NCBI RefSeq assembly: GCF_902167145.1
Contig: NC_050101.1
Span: 178,432,428-178,496,427, forward strand
Reading direction: 5' to 3'
Origin: Zea mays
Lineage: Eukaryota > Streptophyta > Magnoliopsida > Poales > Poaceae
DNA length: 64,000 bases
Below are positions 43,572-54,946 of the stretch, piece by piece (position 1 is the stretch's first letter; each line of letters opens with the position of its first letter). The position numbers and the translations under genes were made by a program. The notes beneath the pieces were generated by a model. It was not told the DNA's origin, ran no database searches, and worked only from the letters and a program-made list of their open reading frames with translations.

Positions 43572-43849
43572 CAACGTTCCTTAATTAGCGACCACATTAT
43601 CTTTGGTTCTGAAAGGAGTACTTACATAAGCTCTCGCTTTGTTTGTGATTTCCCTCTGCTTCGTGATTTTCTTTGCTTATACATTTCAATTCCACATGTT
43701 CCCAGAAATGTAGCTATGCACACTTGTTGCAACAATCAACAAAAAATCCACTCTCAAGTCTCAAATGAAACATGTTTTAACATCTACATTACATATGTTC
43801 CCACAATTAAACAGTTGTCTACCCTTGTTGCAACAAAAAACACATATTA
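43572..43849. other. Remainder of duplicated low-copy DNA
   Basis: AT-rich, with TTGCAACAATCAACAAAA-type motifs. No gene seen. In-frame codons here precede the LINE frame but are probably flanking DNA. Confidence 0.4.
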
Positions 43850-43867
43850 CAATCCACACTTGCTTCA

Positions 43868-45429
43868 TACATGGTCTTGGCGGTGATCCTCTGCTGCTAT
43901 CTTCGGGAGACTTGTCGCCCGCGGCTCAGGATGGTCCTCGCCCTGTGAGGTTTATTGGGCGGTCCAGGATGCTCGACCGTGCTGAGTTGGAGCTTCGCCA
44001 TGCCCTGATCGTCAGCGTTGTTGGGCAAGAAGGATCTGGTTGCGCCACGGAGGTTAGAGAGGCGCTCGCCTCAAGGTTTGGCCTTGATGCTGATGCGCTC
44101 CGCCTACGTCGTGCTGCGCCAGGTTCTTTTATTGTCCTCTTCCCCTCGGAGGAGCTGGCTGGGCAGGTGTTTAGTGGAGGACCGTCGCTCTTTGTCCCTC
44201 CATTGAGGTTGCATATTAAGAGATGGACTAGGCAGGCTTTTGCTTCGGGAGGCAGTGTCTTGTCTTCCCTCATTGACGTCGAGCTCCGTGGTATCCCTGC
44301 TCACCTTTGGGGACTGGAGACAGCGGAGGTTTTGCTTGGTCCTTATTGCCTGGTTCAGGGACTACACCCGGATTCTATCAGCGGGGAGGACTTGTCGGTC
44401 ATCAGGTTGAGTGCATGGTGCCGCTCTCCCGTGGAGTTGCCGAAGGTGTTGGACCTTCATGCTGTGGAGCCAGCGGTCCCCGATGAAGACGGAGTTTGGA
44501 TTCCACGTTCGTTGGTGTTCCCTGTGTTGGTGAAGATTATTGGGCCGGAGGGTGTCCTTGTGGAGGAGCAGCTGCAGCCACCTCCATCGGATCCCTCTGA
44601 TGATGAGCCGGGGCCGAGTCGTCGGGCTCGGCGGGTGCAGAGACTGGGTGATCAGGCCTCATTGCCTCGGGCTTCGGTGCACTCGCGGCTGGGCCCTCGT
44701 CTTCATTCCTCGTCGACGCGTGTTGGACCCTCTGATGATGTGGGGCTTTTGGATGCGTCGATGGATAACAGTGATGCTGTGACGCCGTGGGCAGAACCAG
44801 TTGATGCCCCTACCCTCCCGTGTGCTGCGGTTGAGATGTTGGCGGCGCCTGGTGTTCTGGCCTTGTGTGATGCTGTGGTTCCTGGTTATTCTCCTGATGG
44901 TGCCTCTGCTGATTTGGCTGCTGTGTTGAGGGAGGATTCGGATTTGGCAGTGAGTTGTGTTGTCAGGGCTTCTTCTGCTAGATGGAATTTGAAGCCGCCT
45001 GTTTTTAGAGTCTACTCCAGGAGGTTGAGACCTTCTATTTTGGATGATCAGGATGGCCCGTTGGTTCAGTCGGGTCTTGATAATTCTATGGTGATTTCTT
45101 CGCCCTTGTGCGAGTTCCAGTGTTTGGTCACTAAACCAGTGGATGCCTTGCTGCCAACTCCACAGATTCCAAAGAGAAGGAAGAAGCCTCTACCTAGTAA
45201 TTTTATGCCAAGGCGGAGCAGGAGGGTGGCCAAATTTCCTCCAGAACTCGGTTCGGAGGCTGCTGCCCAGGTCTGCAGGCAGTTGGGTTTCTGTGATGAT
45301 AATGAAGTTATTTCTGTCCAGGATGCCGGTAATTATGCGAAGCTATTTGTTTCTGGGCTCTCTAGCGTCCATATTGCTGCTTTGGCAGCGCTGTTTGGCT
45401 GGACGGTGCCGCTGAATGGACCTGTTTAG
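43868..45429 (+). CDS. LINE ORF1, nucleic-acid-binding gag-like protein, N-terminally truncated
   Basis: Open frame ending at the stop 45427-45429. Residues from about 43985 (LELRHALIVSVVGQEG, FGLDADALRLRRA, GSFIVLFPSEELA, LRLHIKRWTRQA, VELRGIPAHLW) match the plant DUF4283 type of domain found in LINE ORF1 proteins. After it comes a Pro/Ser/Arg-rich linker (PSDDEPGPSRRARRVQ) and a basic C-terminal patch KRRKKPLPSNFMPRRSRR. No CCHC knuckle is seen. The frame continues upstream to an ATG at 43765, but those codons look like flanking DNA, so the native start is lost. ORF2 begins 44 nt after the stop. Confidence 0.75.
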
Positions 45430-45473
45430 GTGTGGTGGGGCTGGTTTGCTGGTGGTGTTTGATCTTTGTTTGA

Positions 45474-48400
45474 ATGGATTCAAGCTGTTTTTTAATCTGG
45501 AATGTGAGAGGGCTGAATGATCGTGTGAAGAGAGATTCCGTTAAATCTTTGGTGATTGATATTAGACCTTCGGTTATTTGCCTGCAGGAAACCAAACTTT
45601 GTTCTATTTCAGATTTTGATGTGCTCTCAATTTTGGGGTCTGGTTTCAGCAATTTTGTTTACAGCCCTGCGATTGGTACCAGAGGAGGGGTGCTGGTATC
45701 CTGGCGCGATGGAGCTTTTTCATCTTTGGCTTCAGTTATCAGGCAATTTTCGGTTTCAGTTAAATTGCAAGAGAAAAATGGTTCTTGCTGGTGGTTCACT
45801 GGAGTGTATGGTCCTCACCAGGACAGTCTTAAATCCTCCTTTCTTCACGAATTAAGAGAAATCAGAAATACCTGTGTGGGACCATGGATCATTGGGGGAG
45901 ACTTTAATCTGATTTTCAGGGAGGAAGACAAGAACAATTCCAATATTAACAGGGCTATGTTGGGGGACTTCCGTAGGCTTATTAATTCCTTGGATCTGAA
46001 AGAGATTCATTTGAAGGGAAGGAGGTTTACTTGGTCCAACCAGAGAGATGCCCCAACTCTTGTTAAGCTGGACCATGTCTTTTGCACTAGCTGTTGGGAA
46101 GATCTTTTTCCAGACGCTTCGCTTCATAGTAATGCTACCACATCTTCAGATCATTGTCCTTTGATCCTCAAGGTCAGAGAGAGCTGCTTGGGGAAAAGAC
46201 GGTTTCACTTTGAGAGTTTCTGGCCCAAATTTCCTGGTTTTCTGGAGGTGGTGGGTGCGTCCTGGAGCTTGCCAGTTGGAGGCTCCTGTCCGTTGGAGCA
46301 TGTGTCATTGAAGCTTAAAAGGTTAGCTCGCACATTGCAGTCCTGGGGGCATAAAGAAGTGGGTAATGTAAGGTTGCAGCTGGGGCTTGTCAGAGAAGTG
46401 TTGCATAGGCTGGAAATGGCACAGGATATCAGAATTTTGTCCAGTGGGGAAGTTTGGTTGCTAAATTTGTTAAAACAGCGGTGTCTTAGCCTCGCGTCTC
46501 TTGAAAGGACTGTTGCTCGGTTGAGATCACGGATCCACTATCTAAAGGAGGGTGATGCCAACACTAAGTTCTTTCATTCGCAGGCATGTTATCGAAAGAA
46601 AAAGAATTTCATTTCCAAGCTTGAGGAAGATGGAAGATTGGCTACCAATCATGATGACATGCAACAAATTCTTGAGGCGTATTTTCATAACCTGCTGGGG
46701 GCTGATTTGCAGAGGCCATTTACTATTGATTTGAGTAATTGTCACAGGGCTGCGATGGATCTAACTGATTTGGAGCAGCCTTTTTCAGAGGAGGAGGTTA
46801 GGGACACCATTGCTTGTCTCCCTTCTGATAAGGCCCCTGGGCCTGATGGTTTTACAGGAAAATTTTACAAGACATGCTGGGACATTATTAAGGTCGACAT
46901 AATGGCTGCTCTTAATTCCCTTTACCATGGAAATGCCTATAAACTTGATTTGCTGAACTCAGCGTATCTAATTCTTCTTCCAAAGAGGGAAGATGCTTCC
47001 TCAGCTGGTGATTTTCGACCAATTAGCTTGATTCATAGTTTTGCTAAGCTGGTCACTAAGATCCTCGCTAATCGTTTGGGACCATACCTTCAAGACCTAG
47101 TGGCAGCTAACCAGAGTGCTTTTATTAGAGGAAGGTCAATTCACGACAATTTCATGCTAGTGCAACAATCAATTAAGTTCCTTCATAAGAGGAAGATCTC
47201 TAGTTTGCTGCTGAAACTGGATATATCCAAGGCTTTCGACTCGGTCTCGTGGGCGTTTTTGATGGAGATTTTGACACATTTGGGGTTTGGTCCTGTTTGG
47301 CGTAATCTGATCTCCAACTTGTTATTCACCTCTTCTACTCAGGTGCTTTTGAATGGCTCGCCTGGTAATCCTATTTTTCATCGGAGAGGTCTTCGCCAGG
47401 GAGATCCTCTTTCTCCCATGTTATTTGTGATGGTTATGGATGTGCTTAGCAGCTTGTTCCGGGTTGCTGAAAATAGAGGCTTGTTGCAGGGCCTTGGGGG
47501 GGCTGATGTTCGCAGTCGAGTCTCCATCTATGCGGATGATGTGGTCCTTTTCATTAAGCCAATTGAAGCAGATCTGAATTGTGCTAAGATAATACTAAAC
47601 TGTTTTGGTTCGGCTTCTGGTCTGGTAACCAATATGCTCAAGAGCAGTGCTATTCCAATTAGATGTGATGATCAGCAGGTGCTTGCTGGTTGCAGTGTGC
47701 TGCATTGCAGTCCCGCTGCGTTTCCTTGCAGGTATCTGGGGCTGCCCATTTCTGATAAAAAGCTGAGGAATTGTGACCTTAAGTTATGGATTGAGAAGAT
47801 CGCAGATCGGCTGCCTAACTGGAAGGCTCGGTTGCTCAACCTGGCTGGGCGGACTGCGTTGGTGAAGTTTGTTCTATCGGCCATTCCGACTTATCTTCTT
47901 ATTGCAATCAACGTCCCTCAGTGGGTTATTAAATCAATTGATAAAATTCGGCGAGGATTTCTTTGGAGAGGAAGAAAGGAGGTTAATGGTGGTAGCTGTC
48001 TTGTTCCATGGGAAGTTGTCACGAGGCCTTTGAGGCTTGGTGGGCTTGGGATCCCTAACCTTAAGCTCAAAAGCTGGGCATTGCAGGCAAAATGGTTATG
48101 GTTGGAAAAGACGGATCAGAGCAGACCTTGGCGTGGGTTGTCCCTCCCAGTGCAACGTCAGGTTAGACAGTTCTTTGATTTGTCGGTTTTTACCATTTTA
48201 GGGAATGGGGCTACTACTCTCTTCTGGTCGGATAGATGGATTCATGGGAATACTATCCAGGACATTGCCCCTGAGGTGGTGGGTATGGTTGGCCGCAAGG
48301 CGTATTCTTCTAGAACGGTGGCACAGGCTCTGGATAATTGGCATTGGGTCAGTGATATTCGTGGTGCTCTTTCCTTGAGTGGGCTGCAGCAATACCTGTT

Positions 48401-49040
48401 GTTGTGGGATACTTTGGGGGACGTTAGGCTCTCTCATGATGCTGACAGACATGTTTGGATGCACTCTTCTTCTGGGATGTTCTCCTCAAAGTCCTGCTAT
48501 AAGGCTTTTTTCATGGGTTCAATTTCGTTTGAGCCATGGAAACGTTTGTGGAAATCCTGGGCTCCCCCAAAATGCAAGTTCTTCCTCTGGCTGGCGATAA
48601 GGAATAAGTGTTGGACTGCTGATAGACTAAGGAGGAGAGGGCTGCAACATCCGGCTGTTTGTGTTCTTTGTGACCAAGAGCAGGAAACAGTGCAACATCT
48701 TTTGTGTACTTGCAGTTTTGCCAGGCAATTTTGGCATGCTATTCTTGTTCCCTTGTGTCTTGGGGATCTCATTCCTGCTGTTGATGAAATCTCATTTGCT
48801 GATTGGTGGAGGAAGGCGCTTAAGAAGGTGCCCAAATTCAGAAAGAAAGGCTTCAACAGTCTCATTATTTTGGGGTCTTGGTGCATATGGCTGACTAGAA
48901 ACAAAGCTGTTTTTGATAGTGTAAACCCTTCCATGTGTTTTGTTAAAAGCTTATTTCTGAATGAGTTAAGTTGTTGGGAGAGGGCTGGGGCTAAGCAGCT
49001 AGCAAGTTTTGGTCTTCCTGCTATTATGAGCAGGGTTTAG
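45474..49040 (+). CDS. LINE ORF2, endonuclease-reverse transcriptase, intact
   Basis: 1,188 codons without interruption, close to the usual 1,200-1,300 of plant L1 ORF2. N-terminal AP-type endonuclease (about residues 1-235): NVRGLND, QETKL, GGDFNLIF and SDHCPL mark the conserved catalytic positions. Reverse transcriptase (about 440-760): DKAPGPDGF, FRPISLI, RQGDPLSP and the active site YADD near residue 685. A C-terminal zinc-binding reverse-transcriptase-associated domain (zf-RVT, about 1010-1085): PPKCKFFLWLAI, CVLCDQEQETVQHLLCTC. All catalytic motifs are present, so ORF2 may be active even though ORF1 is damaged. Confidence 0.92.
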   Translation: MDSSCFLIWNVRGLNDRVKRDSVKSLVIDIRPSVICLQETKLCSISDFDVLSILGSGFSNFVYSPAIGTRGGVLVSWRDGAFSSLASVIRQFSVSVKLQEKNGSCWWFTGVYGPHQDSLKSSFLHELREIRNTCVGPWIIGGDFNLIFREEDKNNSNINRAMLGDFRRLINSLDLKEIHLKGRRFTWSNQRDAPTLVKLDHVFCTSCWEDLFPDASLHSNATTSSDHCPLILKVRESCLGKRRFHFESFWPKFPGFLEVVGASWSLPVGGSCPLEHVSLKLKRLARTLQSWGHKEVGNVRLQLGLVREVLHRLEMAQDIRILSSGEVWLLNLLKQRCLSLASLERTVARLRSRIHYLKEGDANTKFFHSQACYRKKKNFISKLEEDGRLATNHDDMQQILEAYFHNLLGADLQRPFTIDLSNCHRAAMDLTDLEQPFSEEEVRDTIACLPSDKAPGPDGFTGKFYKTCWDIIKVDIMAALNSLYHGNAYKLDLLNSAYLILLPKREDASSAGDFRPISLIHSFAKLVTKILANRLGPYLQDLVAANQSAFIRGRSIHDNFMLVQQSIKFLHKRKISSLLLKLDISKAFDSVSWAFLMEILTHLGFGPVWRNLISNLLFTSSTQVLLNGSPGNPIFHRRGLRQGDPLSPMLFVMVMDVLSSLFRVAENRGLLQGLGGADVRSRVSIYADDVVLFIKPIEADLNCAKIILNCFGSASGLVTNMLKSSAIPIRCDDQQVLAGCSVLHCSPAAFPCRYLGLPISDKKLRNCDLKLWIEKIADRLPNWKARLLNLAGRTALVKFVLSAIPTYLLIAINVPQWVIKSIDKIRRGFLWRGRKEVNGGSCLVPWEVVTRPLRLGGLGIPNLKLKSWALQAKWLWLEKTDQSRPWRGLSLPVQRQVRQFFDLSVFTILGNGATTLFWSDRWIHGNTIQDIAPEVVGMVGRKAYSSRTVAQALDNWHWVSDIRGALSLSGLQQYLLLWDTLGDVRLSHDADRHVWMHSSSGMFSSKSCYKAFFMGSISFEPWKRLWKSWAPPKCKFFLWLAIRNKCWTADRLRRRGLQHPAVCVLCDQEQETVQHLLCTCSFARQFWHAILVPLCLGDLIPAVDEISFADWWRKALKKVPKFRKKGFNSLIILGSWCIWLTRNKAVFDSVNPSMCFVKSLFLNELSCWERAGAKQLASFGLPAIMSRV

Positions 49041-49150
49041 AGTGTGGTCAAGTGTTCTGTTTGCCCTACGGGCATTGTACTTTGGTCCTCTTGGACCTTT
49101 TCCTTTCTTAATATAATGACGTGCAGTCCTCCTGCGCGTTCGAGAAAAAA
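49041..49150 (+). other. LINE 3' UTR and A tail
   Basis: GCCCTACGGGC hairpin-like motif at 49061-49071, then TTCTTAATATAATGACG and a short A tail. This is the 3' end recognised during target-primed insertion in the family. Confidence 0.7.
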
Positions 49151-50784
49151 CAAATAATTTTAGCTCGCTGTCTTTTACTCTTTCCATACTTATTCAATAT
49201 GTTTGTTTCTTATTGGTTTGATCCCCAACTTAATCCAACTTACTTTGAAACAAAAACTATGTTGTTGGTATGTAGTTTATACCAACATTTGTGGTAGTTT
49301 GATCTGCAAATATAATCTGAGTTAGTTGAGATCAGCCTCGCTACAATGGGCATCATCATTATATAATATATAAGTTAGTGGAGATCAGCACACATGCATG
49401 CCATATTGACATGATAATAAAAATAACTCACTCCTCAATAACTACGATGCTTTCTTAAAAAGGCATTGAACTTCAATACTATTAACTTTTATTTTATATT
49501 AGCCGTGTTACTTGACACTTCTTATCCACTTATTTACATGTTGACGACCAACTTTCAGATCAGCTCAACAAAGATAACCTTGCGCATCCTCCTAAGAAGT
49601 ATGTACTTTTAAAAGAATACAACCAGAGTTGTATATACTATTCAATTCTGCAGGTATGAATCATAGTTCATAGTAACACCAACAAACATATAGGATCAAG
49701 ACTACCCAGCCAGGTTCTACAGACCCTCAAAACCTTAATCGTTAGATCATCGCCGTTCTCATGAAGGTACTACACATTCTACTCTCTTGCCCTCTTCATA
49801 ATTTGTAATCAATGTAATCTGCATATTCTTCTTCACCCACCTTCATAACCATACCACACAAACACAGCAGCTCAAAGACTCTAACTACTGATGCTCACCT
49901 TTTTTGTATTGGTACCTATGTTGCATACCTATGACGAGCATCGTCACTTTTGGAGCACGAATGTTTTTGTGTACAAGTAACCAAACTGCTGAAACCTTCG
50001 CAGTGCTGATCCCCAGCCGTTGAATCCTGCTAATGATGTAATATATAAATTCGTACGAACCTGTCGGTTGACTATGTAGCTAATGTAACCGCTACATTAA
50101 TCACCTCTGAACAATGTCCAACTCTTTCAATTGCTGAACCTTGGTTTGTTTTGTCTTTGCTCTTATGTCCTTATTTACTCTCTGTCAAGCATACATAAAC
50201 GGTTCGCCACGCGCGCATAGGCGCGCCCTATACACTAGTGATTAATGCAGACGAGTTAAATCTTTGGCAGTCAACTAAATGAGGCAAGTTTGAAGTAGCA
50301 CACAACACAATAGGCAACCGACATTTTTTGTTGTTGCAAATAACGGTTGTCTGTTTCGTGCCTGAATAACTAAGATTGATGAAATATACAACACGTACAG
50401 GATACTGGAGGTAAATTCCAGTAAAACTCTGGAGGTCCAGTATAGCCGTTTTAGGTGCATGTGCACGTGTTCCCGTTTCCGGAATGCAGGAATAGACACT
50501 TCATTTTTATATAAGTTATTATATTAAGAAGGAACAATTGGTATAGATATGAACTAGTGAACAGAAGAGATCAAAGAGATATGACTAATGAATCTTTAGT
50601 TTCCGCATCATCAATTCCCCGATAGTCAGTCAATTGTATCTACAGAACCACCTGCACTGCTACTGTCACTGTCCTAGATATATTCAGTAGCACCGAAAAA
50701 TGGCCTTGCTTAGCAAGCTTGCGAGTCAGCGCTAGCACACAAAGACATAGGGGCCGGGCTGTTCTATAATAATAATAAGCACGA
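49151..50784. other. Intergenic DNA upstream of RPN13, with a possible Helitron 3' end
   Basis: Mostly AT-rich. Several exon-like scraps with splice-like borders (about 49555-49610; TCTACAG/ACCCTC about 49718 to ATGAAG/GTACT about 49765) have no identifiable product. The last few hundred bases should contain the RPN13 promoter and 5' leader; no clear TATA box is seen. Confidence 0.4.
50200..50233 (+). mobile_element. Candidate Helitron 3' terminus
   Basis: GCGCGC-ATAG-GCGCGC forms a 6-bp stem at about 50210-50225 and is followed 8 nt later by CTAGT (about 50234-50238), the arrangement of plant Helitron ends. The next base is G, not the expected T, and no 5' end was found, so this is tentative. 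Confidence 0.3.
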
Positions 50785-50837
50785 GAAATTCCTGTTTTGT
50801 AGGGCTTATATTTTACGGTGAGCACATTCTTTTGCTG

Positions 50838-53800
50838 ATGGAGACCACTGAACCTCTACAGGTAAAGCTATTGACTTATTCTCTTGCTGTTTCTGCATGG
50901 TACTGGCTTCCTTATGCATCTGTTAGTATCATGATGATTATTTAGCATGGGCTTGAGATTGAACCTAGAAGGTTTCAGAGCCTATATTTAACCCATGCAG
51001 TTCATGTCATGAACCAATTGTTCTATCACTCTAGATAGGGCACCAGCCTATTAACAGAAAGGTTCTCAATCATCTATGAACGCTTAGGTTCTTTGCTTCA
51101 TTTTTTTTCGTTTTCGTTTCCAATTAGCTTTTTTTTCATGTTATCTCCAGACAACCGATACCAGCAATATGTTCATCTTACTTGTATTCCTACCAGTTTT
51201 ATCTTATTAGATACTGATTTGTAGTGACTTCATGGTTTTTCTATCAGAAGAGCAACAATATTTTTCCCCCATTTAAGTTCTACAGCAGCGTAGCCTTTTG
51301 GTATACAATATTTGGATTGCTATGTCATTGCTATGCTGTGGAGTACATATATGCTTACACATGGTATCTTGGGCCCTATTACATCTACAGCCAAAAGCCC
51401 CAAACAACAGGCTCAAGTGTTTGTGAATTGAGATAAATAGTAAATACTGATAGAATTGTTCCGGATACTGAACTTATGCTACTTCTATGCAAATTTAGAA
51501 GCCAACGGCTCACCTCTGCTGGCTGCTGCTACTGCACATGGTACTTAAACATGTCGATATGCCACATCTGAAGTCTGCTTTCATTTCAAACTGGTTATGT
51601 TAAGCTGGGCAATGTCTCTGGATTTGTTTGGTGCTATAGTTCCTCGTGGTAGATAATGCTTGAGAGTTTTACATTCAGTGACGGAGCAGTGGCCAGTGAA
51701 ATCTCCATCAGTTGCCAGAATCTGAATGATCTCTATGTTTAAAATTTGCAATCTCATTGCTTTGTTGTTACAACATATAAGCTGTTAAATTGGCAATTGT
51801 ATATTAATGTATTTTTTGATGTATTTGTCAGGATATCATGTGTGAGTTTCGTGCTGGTAAGATGTCTCATGAGGGAACACGAGTGGTTCCAGACACGCGC
51901 AAGGGTCTTGTCCGCGTTGGTAGGGTATGGATACTTTAACTTATACTAAGCTCAACAATAGAACTTCTAAGCTAGTTGCATTATTTCTTTCTTTGAATTT
52001 CACTGCAACTATATACAATCTCTCTTTTGTAGGGTGAAGAGGGATTAGTCCATTTTCAGTGGCTTGACCGTGGACAGAACATAGTTGAAGATGTATCCTC
52101 TTGCACTCGTATTTTTTGTAGGCACTTCTTGTTCTATTCTGGTTCCCTCAGTTGATTGGTATACTTAAAATAAATTTTTGCTTTGCTGGAAATCCTAGTT
52201 TGTGGAAAAATGCATGTTACAAATGTTGAACTTCATACATGGTTTATCCGTGGCTTTGAATGCTGTGCCTCCACTTTTCACTGCTTTTAGTTCATATCAG
52301 CATCACAGTAGTTTTGTCTGTCCTTGATTCCATCTTTCAAAGGATCAAATCATCTTTCCTGATGAGGCGGTCTTTGAGAAGGTATTGTGTAATATTAATC
52401 CAAGTTTGAGATGTTTTCCATGTTATTCTATTGAATCTTTATGCTTCAGTGATCAACTCTAGTTAACTTCATTAGGTGACAGAATCTCCTGGAAGGGTTT
52501 ACATCTTGAAGTTTAAGCAAGACAGCAGAAAATTCTTCTTCTGGATGCAGGTCATTTGTGTGAAATTGGAAGTTTCTGTTGTAGCACTGTTGTTATTCTC
52601 AGTGTTTGACTATCATGATGGCATGATGCTCTCTGTTTTTTTCAGGAACCAAATGCTGATGGGGACTCCCAGACTTGCATGCAAGTTAATGCCTACATAA
52701 ATCGATCATTAGGTATGCTCCTAATATTGGGAGTCAGCACATATCTTGGTTATTTGGTCTTAAGTCGTATTGTTGGTTTGCTGTGCAGATGCTGAGGCTG
52801 ATCTTCGAGTACCTATTGAAGCAGAAATGTCTGAAGATACGGCTGATGATGATATCTCTTCCAGGTTAATGATTCCATTGTTGTTTTACCCCCCCCCCCC
52901 CCCCCCCCCCCCCAACACCCTATCAACCTGTCTGTCCATGGCAATAGAAACTGCATGTATTAATACATATGCTCAGTGCAGTGCCAGAAACAATGTCAGC
53001 ATCGTCTTTATCTAGCTGCCCTTGTTCGCGTCACTATATTTTAGTATGCAGTTATAAGCAAACACAGGTTTTCTTAAAATGTGAAAAAAACTGCTTCCGT
53101 TTACACTTGTGATATTTTTACATATTAATGGATGAGAACTTCACTTTTTTTGCATACCATCTTGTTTGATAACTTCTATACCTTTCCTTCATGTCAGAGC
53201 TGGGAATCTAGTTGAGAGCATGACCGCTGATTTGGCTGGTGAAGTGACGTCTGCTGCTGGACCTGTACGCTTGGAGGATCTGCAGAGAATTCTGAGTGCA
53301 ATACAGTCATCAGGTACCAGCTTAAAAGTAATATTAATTGTGTGAGCTTTTCCGTCTTATATGCTTATATGAAACTTCTACTTACATTCCCCTGATATAT
53401 CAGGTGCTGCAGCTGACCCTGATGCTGGTAAGCGCTATTGTAAACTGATGCGCTCTTGTTATCGACCAACTAGATTTCTTTTACATCTTTTGGTTCATGT
53501 TGGTGGTTGCAGGAGTAGGACTAGGAGACATCTTGAAGCCTGATCTGGTCTTGCCATTAATTGAGGACTTGCCCATTGAACAATTGGCATCACATCTTCC
53601 GGAGGTTTGTACCCTGGTTTTCAGATTAACCGAACCTTGCAGCTCAGTTCATGGCCGTTGCTCAATTCCAGGGTGGCTCATGGAGTCCTGGTGATATCGT
53701 TGAGCTTCTCCAAAGTCCTCCTTTGCGCCAACAATTAGATGCATTCACCCACGTTAGTTACTCATCCTCACCATTAAGGCATTAACATGCGCTACGTGGT

Positions 53801-54284
53801 GATGTCGCTAGTTCCTGCCTGGTGGTAGTGATATGCTGATTTTGATGTTTTTGGCATGACAGGTTCTGCGGACTGGGCAGATAGATCTTGCTCAATTTGG
53901 AGTTGACCCTGACAAATGTAAAATCCTTTTTACAGACTCTCCAACTCCACACTTGATAGTAGATTTGTTATATGCATCGTGCTTGGGGTAATTAATGTCT
54001 GTAAAGTAAAAAAAAAAGTAATCTGTTTAGCGAACGATTCTGGGTAAAATGACAAGCTTCCTTGTTGCTGAACTTGGGATTGCAAGTTTTGCGGTTGTGG
54101 TAAGTATAGTATGCATTAGTTTTTGGTATCTGAACTCGTGTGTGTGATTATGGCAGATAAGTTCACGGTGGTGTCGTTCCTGGAGGCATTGGAAGACTCG
54201 GTTGGAAGAGGTGCTTCTGAAGCTGGAGACAAGGATGCAGAGGTCGAGCGAGGCAGTGGAAATGATGCCATGGACGAGAGTTGA
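50838..54284 (+). CDS. RPN13: 26S proteasome ubiquitin receptor RPN13 (ADRM1 homologue)
   Basis: Thirteen coding exons, all GT-AG and in phase: 50838-50861, 51832-51924, 52033-52092, 52343-52381, 52476-52550, 52646-52712, 52789-52864, 53198-53313, 53404-53427, 53513-53604, 53672-53752, 53863-53917 and 54157-54284; 309 residues, the usual size for plants. Residues about 9-118 form the Pru ubiquitin- and RPN2-binding domain ([48 protein letters not shown]). Residues about 190-285 form the DEUBAD domain that binds the deubiquitinase UCH37/UCH2 ([37 protein letters not shown]). The product is a proteasome lid-base receptor in cytosol and nucleus. The start METTEPLQ joins perfectly to exon 2. No defect is seen, so this is probably the functional gene. 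Its 5' part has a copy at 4124-4521. Confidence 0.95.
52889..52913. repeat. 25-base C homopolymer in an RPN13 intron
   Basis: An uninterrupted run of 25 C between exons 7 and 8, 25 nt after the donor of exon 7. Long G/C runs are unstable and can form quadruplex or i-motif structures. Confidence 0.9.
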
Positions 54285-54946
54285 TATCCGTGTACTAGGT
54301 GTCTGAATTCATACGTGACAAGTCTTGTGTTGTTGTTTTGGGTAGAACGCTAGCTCATAGTATTTTGGGCTTCTGGCACACAGAAAGCAAGTTTCTGGAC
54401 AAGTTTTGGACATTATTGCTGCTGTGAGATGTAGTGCTAGGCAACAGATGGTCTGGTTGGTGGATCATGGATTCCATGGCATTGAGAAGCTTGCAAGGCT
54501 AGATTGATTGTGTTCTGCGGGGGTAAATCTTGCGTGGCGTTTTGAACGTGGATTGGTAAACAGAATAGCATCTTTTGAACGTCGGTTGTTCCATGTCCAC
54601 AGCTGATGGTGGTGGCCTCGAATGTCGTACTGTACGTCCATGTCGATGATTCCGTCGCAGGAGCCTACTACTACTATATCCCTGTTCTATGTAAGATATG
54701 TGTACTCCAGTACAAACAGTATATGGACAGCTCAGGATTTTTTTATATTGTTCTACACATACATCTTTAGATGATTTTTATGGATATGATGAGTCAAATC
54801 TTGAGGTTAGAACATTATCGAATTCATAACTTACCTCCAATGACGATTGTATGGCCCCTAGAATCCATTTATCTCATTGAGATTATTGAAATCTTTACTG
54901 CTTTAAAACACTAGTTTTATGTGTCATATGTCTCATGACGTGAAAC
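54285..54946 (+). other. RPN13 3' UTR and downstream flank
   Basis: The 3' UTR probably extends some 400 bp (to about 54700). No canonical AATAAA is obvious. The flank ends in GAAAC, the target duplication of the next element. Confidence 0.5.

Larger units (their letters stand above)
43850..49150 (+). mobile_element. L1-type LINE, 5' truncated, intact ORF2
   Basis: Two consecutive frames (gag-like ORF1 and endonuclease-reverse transcriptase ORF2) followed by a short 3' UTR ending TAATATAATGACGTGCAG and a short A tail (GAGAAAAAA) near 49143-49150, typical of plant L1 elements. The 5' boundary is approximate: ORF1 lacks a recognisable start. AAAAAACACATA (about 43837) and AAAAAACAAATA (about 49144) may be the target duplication but overlap the A tail, so this is weak. 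Confidence 0.85.
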
